Shown here in pieces: positions 58,831 to 64,000 of a DNA stretch of 64,000 nucleotides. Under the pieces are notes generated by a model. That model was given only the letters and a program-made list of their open reading frames with translations, ran no database searches and was not told where the DNA came from. Within the stretch, counting starts at the first letter, position 1. Every line of letters starts with the position of its first letter. A program made the translations under genes and the position numbers. The stretch spans positions 12,148,664-12,212,663 of the forward strand of contig OX424556.1 of NCBI GenBank assembly GCA_949152475.1. The letters are read 5' to 3'. The DNA is from Terebella lapidaria. Taxonomy: Eukaryota > Annelida > Polychaeta > Terebellida > Terebellidae.

Positions 58831-59484
58831 TGTCTTGTGCAAATAACAATGTTTTGTGTCAGCTGATCTGCTTCAGGTACTCCAAGTCACTAGTCCTGCG
58901 TATAACAGAATAGTGTGCGATTGTGTAAAATAAATGACTGTACTGTACATAGAAGTATGTAAAGCATCTGTGCGTAGTTATTCAATTGTAATCCTCCATG
59001 TCAGATAATACAACTCTATGTGCGAATAACCACAAGTTGGTTTGTTGCTTGTAATTCAGTACCATGGTCCAAATATAACATACCACGTGTTAACAACAAC
59101 TCTATAGTTCGATAATGTTATTGTTTTGATGTATATGTGTCGTCACGATGTAGTGAGTTCAATATTGACCAGAAAACCCTAGACGATACTGCGTGCTCAG
59201 CCTTTGTTATTGAGTAAATTTAATACAGTGGTGAACATTGCTCAATATATCTGATATAGGCCTATACCCACTTGAGATCAATGCTTTATCTCGACATCCC
59301 ATGTAGATTGACACATTTTGTACTTGATGACATGTTGAATATGCCATTGACTCAGTATTTGATACGCAGATCTGTCGAGTATCTGTATATGTTTGTATGT
59401 ATTGTGCACATATTGTTGTTTTGTACTCACCCACTCATCAGTCCATGCATCATCTCACATTTCCTCATGTTGTCTTCTCGGGAC
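58831..59484. other. No gene seen upstream of the LINE
   Basis: CAAATAACAATGT(C/T)TTGTG occurs twice at about 58815-58860. No ORF1-like coding sequence precedes the LINE ORF. Confidence 0.5.
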
Positions 59485-59539
59485 GAGCCATTCCGTGTGG
59501 GGGTGGCGGGTTGGATGAGAGCCCTGGCGGTACGACTTC

Positions 59540-62500
59540 ATGATGGCAAGTCAAAAGACCGATACAGCTTCCAGCCAGGTCATGCTTGATAGAAATTTAC
59601 GCGGGATGTATGAAGAATTTCTTCATGACGATGGCATTGATGAGGAAGGTGTCATATCTCCATTTCACAATTTCACATCTGAGTGTAACTATTACATGCC
59701 AGTACAATTTGTTAACACATGCAAGCCAGAGAGATATAGTCTATCTCTGTTTTGTATAAATTGCCAAAGTTTGAGTGCTAAATGGAACAAGTTAACTGAA
59801 TTATTGGCTGAAATGACTGGTGACAATTTTGCGTTTGATGTTATCGGTTTAACAGAAATTTTCCAAAAACACGATCTTATCAATTACACGCTTCCTGGTT
59901 ATAATAAGTTACTCTCTGCCACACGGGAAGGAAATAATGCACACGGAGGGGTTGGGATGTATGTGAAAGAAAATCTACAATATATATTGCGCAAAGATAT
60001 TTCTATATTTATTCCTAATGTATTTGAATCCTTATTCATAGAGATTAAAACAACAAAAAACACCCTCGTAATCGGGACAATCTACAGACCCAACACACCA
60101 CCAAAAGCAAGCCTAGATATCTTTGAACATACTTTATTTGAATTGATACAACAAGTTAAATCAGAAAACAAAAAGATATTACTAATGGGAGACTTCAATA
60201 TTGATCTCTTGCAATTCGAGACGCACAAACGAACTCATGAATATGTGGACGAACTATTCGAAGCAAATATGCTACCTTTAATACTGAAACCAACACGTGT
60301 AACATCCCACTCAGCGACTTTAATTGATCATATGTATACGAATGACTTCGAATCTAAGTATGAGACTGGTATCATTATCAGTGACTTGTCAGACCATTTC
60401 GGTATCTTTACACTCATTGAGGATTTGATGGACTCCCCGCCTCCACGGCAAATTAAAATAAGATCCTTCAAGGAATCAAATATACGCACCTTTCGAGAAT
60501 CACTGACGACATATGACTACACAAACATACTTGCTGAGGAAAATCCCGACTGGGCATATAATGTTTTTGCGAAAATGTGTTCTGAGGCTTACGAGGTGGC
60601 TTTTCCAATTAAAACGATTACGACACATACAAAATTTGTTAAGCACGATCCATGGATCACCAATGGACTCCTTATTTCGTCACGGACAAAAATCAAACTA
60701 TACCATAAACAACTTAAACATCCGAATCAACATAATTTGACCGTATACAAAACTTATCTGTCTATTTTCAACAAAACCAAACGGAAAGCGAAACGCTTAT
60801 ACTATAACAACATTTTTGATAAGAATAAAAACAATATTAAACAAACCTGGAAAATGTTGAAAACTCTGATCTCGACAAAATCCTACGATACGTTACCTAG
60901 CACCTTCTCTGTGAATGGCTTAGAAATAAGTGACCCAGCTGATATCGCAGAACATTTCAATATTTTCTTTTCTTCCATAGGACAATCTGTTAGTGACAGT
61001 GTACCAAAAGCGGAGAAACACTTTTCATTTTATATGCCCGCATATTCTTATACTAATCTCTACCTCACCCCAATTACACCACCTGAGCTAATTAAGGTTG
61101 CGTCAAAGCTGAAATCTAAAACTAGCCAAGGTCATGATAATATGTCTTCCAAACTTCTTAAAGAAATCGTTGATACCATAGCTATCCCATTGACGCATAT
61201 ATTCAACCAGTCCATAAGTACTGGTGTAGTGCCCCAGGATCTTAAAATTGCAAAAATAATTCCAATTTTTAAAAACGGTAATAATAAGCTCATGAATAAT
61301 TATCGACCTATCAGCCTACTCCCTGCAATATCGAAACTCCTGGAAAAGCTGATATGCAATCGACTAACAAGTTTTCTGGAGTGTAACAATATCTTAAACA
61401 AACACCAATATGGCTTCAGAAAGAAACACTCCACTATACATCCCATTTTGCAACTAATTCAGGATATATCTGACGGTGATAACAAACCAACTAGAGAGTC
61501 AACTTTAGCGGTCTTCATAGATCTATCAAAAGCTTTTGATACCATTAACCATGACACTTTGATGAGGAAACTTGAATATTATGGAATACGTGGAATTTGC
61601 CTTGAGTGGTTTAGGAACTACCTTACTAATAGAAAACAGTTTGTGCAGATAAATGACTACTGTTCTTCACTTAAAAATATAACCTGTGGTGTTCCTCAAG
61701 GAAGCATCTTGGGACCCATATTATTCCTGATTTACATAAATGACGTGAAAGCATCAACGGAATTAAATTTATTGTCTTACGCAGATGACACTACTGTATA
61801 TATGTCAGGTACAAACGTAACTTATTTATATCAGAAAACTAATTATGAATTAAAAAAACTTGACTGCTGGTTCAAGGCTAACAAATTAGCCATTAATGTT
61901 AAAAAAACCAACCATTCTTTATTTTCAAATAAGCGGATACCGCCTGACGAGGACCTAAATTTGAGTCTAAATGATGTTGAAATACTCCGCCTTCCAACTG
62001 TCAAATTCCTCGGGCTCACAATTGACGAGCAACTCTCTTGGAAAGCACATATATCAAAACTTAAAACAAAGTTATGCGGCACTATCTGCATGTTAAACAG
62101 AGTAAAAAAATTTCTTCCACTTGATGCACTGAAAGCAATTTATTTCGCACTATTTCATGGCCATATTACGTATGGCATCACTGCCTGGGGACATGCTGCA
62201 TCTGCAAACAAAATATTTACTCTGCAAAAGAAGGTTATCAGAATAATAAACAACAAAAAATATAATGCACACACTGACCCGCTATTCAAGAAAGACAAAA
62301 TACTAAAGGTACCAGACGTACATAAGTTATTTACTGCTCTACTTGTACATGACTACAGGTCGAATCGGTTGCCTATATCATTTCAGGGCTTTTTCCCTGA
62401 AACATATATACATATAAAAACCCGTCAATCAACCCACGTGACTCTCACGATAAGCCGTTCACATCTGTCACAACGCTCCCCCCGAAATATAGCAGGGAAA

Positions 62501-62641
62501 AATTGGAATATAATGGGAAATGATATACATTCAATAAAAAATCGTAATACATTCAAGCAAAAAATATCAAAACGTCTTACAGACCAATATAAATCAACCG
62601 TAAAGTGTCAAAACAATGTATGTCCGGATTGCCGTCCATAA
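59540..62641 (+). CDS. LINE ORF2-like protein: AP endonuclease plus reverse transcriptase, 1,033 aa
   Basis: The start is ATG at 59540, with a second ATG directly after it. Endonuclease domain (residues about 65-290): N74 in FCINCQS, E106 in GLTEIF, YRP at 182-184, GDFN at 217-220 with D218 and N220, LIDH at 261-264 and SDH at 284-286. These are the expected catalytic residues of the exonuclease/endonuclease/phosphatase fold. Reverse transcriptase (about 560-800): NNYRPISLLP, FIDLSKAFD with D661, GVPQGSILGP and YADD at 747-750. A thumb-like region with ITYGITAWG and LQKKVIRIINN follows, and the protein ends with a Cys-rich CQNNVCPDC. The protein nicks target DNA and copies its own RNA there. 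All catalytic residues are present and no stop interrupts the frame, so the copy may still be competent. No RNase H domain was seen. Confidence 0.92.
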   Translation: MMASQKTDTASSQVMLDRNLRGMYEEFLHDDGIDEEGVISPFHNFTSECNYYMPVQFVNTCKPERYSLSLFCINCQSLSAKWNKLTELLAEMTGDNFAFDVIGLTEIFQKHDLINYTLPGYNKLLSATREGNNAHGGVGMYVKENLQYILRKDISIFIPNVFESLFIEIKTTKNTLVIGTIYRPNTPPKASLDIFEHTLFELIQQVKSENKKILLMGDFNIDLLQFETHKRTHEYVDELFEANMLPLILKPTRVTSHSATLIDHMYTNDFESKYETGIIISDLSDHFGIFTLIEDLMDSPPPRQIKIRSFKESNIRTFRESLTTYDYTNILAEENPDWAYNVFAKMCSEAYEVAFPIKTITTHTKFVKHDPWITNGLLISSRTKIKLYHKQLKHPNQHNLTVYKTYLSIFNKTKRKAKRLYYNNIFDKNKNNIKQTWKMLKTLISTKSYDTLPSTFSVNGLEISDPADIAEHFNIFFSSIGQSVSDSVPKAEKHFSFYMPAYSYTNLYLTPITPPELIKVASKLKSKTSQGHDNMSSKLLKEIVDTIAIPLTHIFNQSISTGVVPQDLKIAKIIPIFKNGNNKLMNNYRPISLLPAISKLLEKLICNRLTSFLECNNILNKHQYGFRKKHSTIHPILQLIQDISDGDNKPTRESTLAVFIDLSKAFDTINHDTLMRKLEYYGIRGICLEWFRNYLTNRKQFVQINDYCSSLKNITCGVPQGSILGPILFLIYINDVKASTELNLLSYADDTTVYMSGTNVTYLYQKTNYELKKLDCWFKANKLAINVKKTNHSLFSNKRIPPDEDLNLSLNDVEILRLPTVKFLGLTIDEQLSWKAHISKLKTKLCGTICMLNRVKKFLPLDALKAIYFALFHGHITYGITAWGHAASANKIFTLQKKVIRIINNKKYNAHTDPLFKKDKILKVPDVHKLFTALLVHDYRSNRLPISFQGFFPETYIHIKTRQSTHVTLTISRSHLSQRSPRNIAGKNWNIMGNDIHSIKNRNTFKQKISKRLTDQYKSTVKCQNNVCPDCRP

Positions 62642-63022
62642 GTTGGTTCCCCTTCCTGTACAAGCCTCTGACTTGGCTGAAAATATTTTCATTCATGTTA
62701 CTGGCGGGGTTTTTCATTCACCAGCTATCAACCAACGGCGGCTCTTTCCCGAAAGGACAACTTCATTCTCACTCTCATCCATCATCTCACTAGCATATAA
62801 TTGTCGTGCACCGTTTTGAGAGCTTATTATTGATTTTGTCCACCTTTTTTAGTATTATTATTGACATTAATATTATTTTTTTTGTTAGGTTACCGTCACT
62901 AATATTTCATCAAAACGGGCTTCATGGGAAGACAGCCAACTGTGGCTATGTGAAGTCCGGACTTCTATCAAACAGTTTTTTTGTAATCCCTCATGTAAAT
63001 AATTTAAGTGTGTCGAAATAAA

Positions 63023-63050
63023 TTCTATTCTATTCTATTCTATTCTATTC
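63023..63050 (+). repeat. (TTCTA)n tail of the LINE
   Basis: Five to six TTCTA units directly after AAATAAA, marking the LINE 3' end. Confidence 0.9.
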
Positions 63051-63065
63051 AAGCAGATGGCCATG

Positions 63066-63067
<2 letters not shown>

Positions 63068-63107
<40 letters not shown>
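63068..63107. repeat. (AC)n microsatellite
   Basis: Twenty uninterrupted AC units. Confidence 0.97.
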
Positions 63108-63108
<1 letters not shown>

Positions 63109-63280
63109 TTATGAAAAGAATAAAACTACTAAGGTGGCTTATATGCGGCGATTTTGGCCAAAGATGGCGATAGGGGTTTGGTTGTTAATGCTATTCTTGG
63201 TTTGGCCATTCAGTGTTCGAAGCACTACGCTGCATAGCAACGCATACTAATCCTAGCTCCACTATACTGAAACAATGGTC

Positions 63281-63345
63281 TGACGTCATCCCTTGCCCTC
63301 GTGCGCTGGCAGTATAAATACTGCTGGCCCGTCTTGCTTACTCCG
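63281..63345 (+). promoter_or_regulatory. Promoter-like segment: CRE and TATA box
   Basis: A perfect cAMP-response element, TGACGTCA (63281-63288), lies 25 bp before a TATA box, TATAAATA (63313-63320). Transcription would be expected to start near 63345. The region is more GC- and CpG-rich than its surroundings. What it would drive is unclear. Confidence 0.45.
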
Positions 63346-63392
63346 AGTTGTCTCAGAGCTGTCAAGGCGAGAAGACGACAGAGGGCACGGCT

Positions 63393-63566
63393 ATGTTCTC
63401 CACGTCCCCTTTCACCGGCTACTTGCCAGGCATTCTCTACGGCAAGGGTCCATTCTTTGCGCGAACTTCAATGTATTGTTTGCGCATAAAGAATATTCGT
63501 TTGCGTACAAACATTTATTTATTACGTGAAAATAATATTGTTATATTCTTTACGTGCAAACAGTAG
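63393..63566 (+). CDS. Short 57-codon ORF after the CRE/TATA segment, uncertain
   Basis: The first ATG (63393) after the expected start site opens MFSTSPFTGYLPGILYGKG and continues into the minisatellite at 63450. The first ~19 codons lie in balanced-composition sequence and could be a genuine 5' exon. Beyond that the frame runs through a degenerate ~20-bp repeat and is unlikely to be coding. No family is recognised, and no clear splice donor follows the first codons. Confidence 0.2.
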   Translation: MFSTSPFTGYLPGILYGKGPFFARTSMYCLRIKNIRLRTNIYLLRENNIVIFFTCKQ

Positions 63567-63783
63567 TTCTTTTCGCGCCAACAATTATTGTTTACGTGAA
63601 TACTGTTGCGCGTAAAGAAAAGAATATACAATGTCCACACAGAACATTGTTTTCTTGTGAAGAATAGTTCTTTATGCCCGAATAATATTGTTTTCGAGCC
63701 AAGAACAGTGTTTGTCCTTAAACATTGTTTGTGCCTAAAAACAATTGCTTGCCCGCATACATTTTATTTCGCGCCAAGAAAGC
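63450..63783 (+). repeat. Degenerate ~20-bp minisatellite
   Basis: About fifteen units of 17-28 bp, mostly 20-21, fit the pattern AA(C/G)AATATTGTTTxCGYGCC. Examples are AACAATTATTGTTTACGTG, AATAATATTGTTTTCGAGCC and AAGAACAGTGTTTGTCCTTA. Units differ strongly from one another but keep phase and strand. Confidence 0.7.
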
Positions 63784-64000
63784 CCTCTGACGAAAAGAAT
63801 GCCAGGCAGATTGAAACCACCGTATACTCAACAATTTCTTGGATGAACTATCAAAATGTCAAATGTTATTCAATATTCAGATATATTAGAAATATAAATC
63901 ATGCAGGACTTGTTTGGGAGACCATGCAAGACAGCGATATTAATTTTGTTCCTGCTTTTTGGTGTTTTTCTTGTGTTATTGTTGTCTAATTTGAACAATT
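63784..64000. other. No feature seen
   Basis: AT-rich end of the window without recognisable motifs. Confidence 0.45.

Larger units (their letters stand above)
59485..63050 (+). mobile_element. LINE (APE-type, jockey/CR1/L2-like group), apparently near full length
   Basis: The element has a short GC-rich 5' segment (GTGTGGGGGTGGCGGGTTGG at about 59496), one long ORF (59540-62641), a 3' UTR of about 380 bp, and ends in AATAAA followed by (TTCTA)n at 63023-63050. No ORF1 is seen, so the element is either one-ORF or 5'-truncated. The exact 5' end and target duplication were not resolved. The open, uninterrupted ORF suggests a young copy. Confidence 0.85.

Overview
The window is eukaryotic, AT-rich, gene-poor and dominated by mobile elements. 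There are GT-AG introns, polyadenylation signals, a tRNA-derived SINE, LINE, Penelope-like, Ty3/gypsy, Helitron and hAT-type pieces, and many minisatellites. Non-autonomous elements with internal ~120-135 bp tandem arrays and a terminal hairpin recall the pearl-type Helitrons of molluscs. A marine mollusc or another aquatic invertebrate is my best guess; the host is not proved by anything here.

Layout. 1-1.1 kb: Penelope-like reverse transcriptase on the minus strand, running off the window. 1.1-6.2 kb: no gene, dispersed repeats. 6.2-9.0 kb: a 123-bp palindrome, then a Helitron-like repeat with a 134-bp array full of nuclear-receptor half-sites. 9.4-23.3 kb: the most unusual block. It holds a two-exon OTU-protease/vertnin-like gene with a complete catalytic triad, a decayed Helitron Rep/helicase gene, nested inverted repeats, and four nearly identical head-to-tail copies of a 2,644-bp unit carrying the helicase 3' half. 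23.3-30.4 kb: repeat relics, a 553-bp hAT MITE and a CpG-rich patch. 30.4-37.5 kb: a broken Ty3/gypsy fossil on the minus strand, with a PNMA-like Gag and a 336-bp MITE inside it. 38.2-41.1 kb: a SINE, two 125-bp hAT MITEs, a LINE tail, and the last exon of a C2H2 zinc-finger gene. 41.7-45 kb: retroelement 3' tails and a second Helitron-like repeat split by a 670-bp foldback element. 45-51 kb: a segmental duplication with an unidentified 191-aa ORF, then 168-, ~127- and 120-bp tandem arrays, the last with a 361-bp higher-order period. 51-58.9 kb: relics, including a Penelope GIY-YIG fragment, a ~330-bp array with RFX X-box motifs and another 125-bp MITE. 59.5-63.05 kb: a LINE with an uninterrupted 1,033-aa ORF and a (TTCTA)n tail. 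63.3-63.8 kb: a CRE/TATA promoter-like segment followed by a degenerate ~20-bp minisatellite.

Only three stretches look like possible host or still-functional genes: the OTU gene, the zinc-finger exon and the LINE ORF. The rest is best read as layered transposon insertion, local tandem amplification and decay. All family assignments come from reading motifs by eye; no database search was run.
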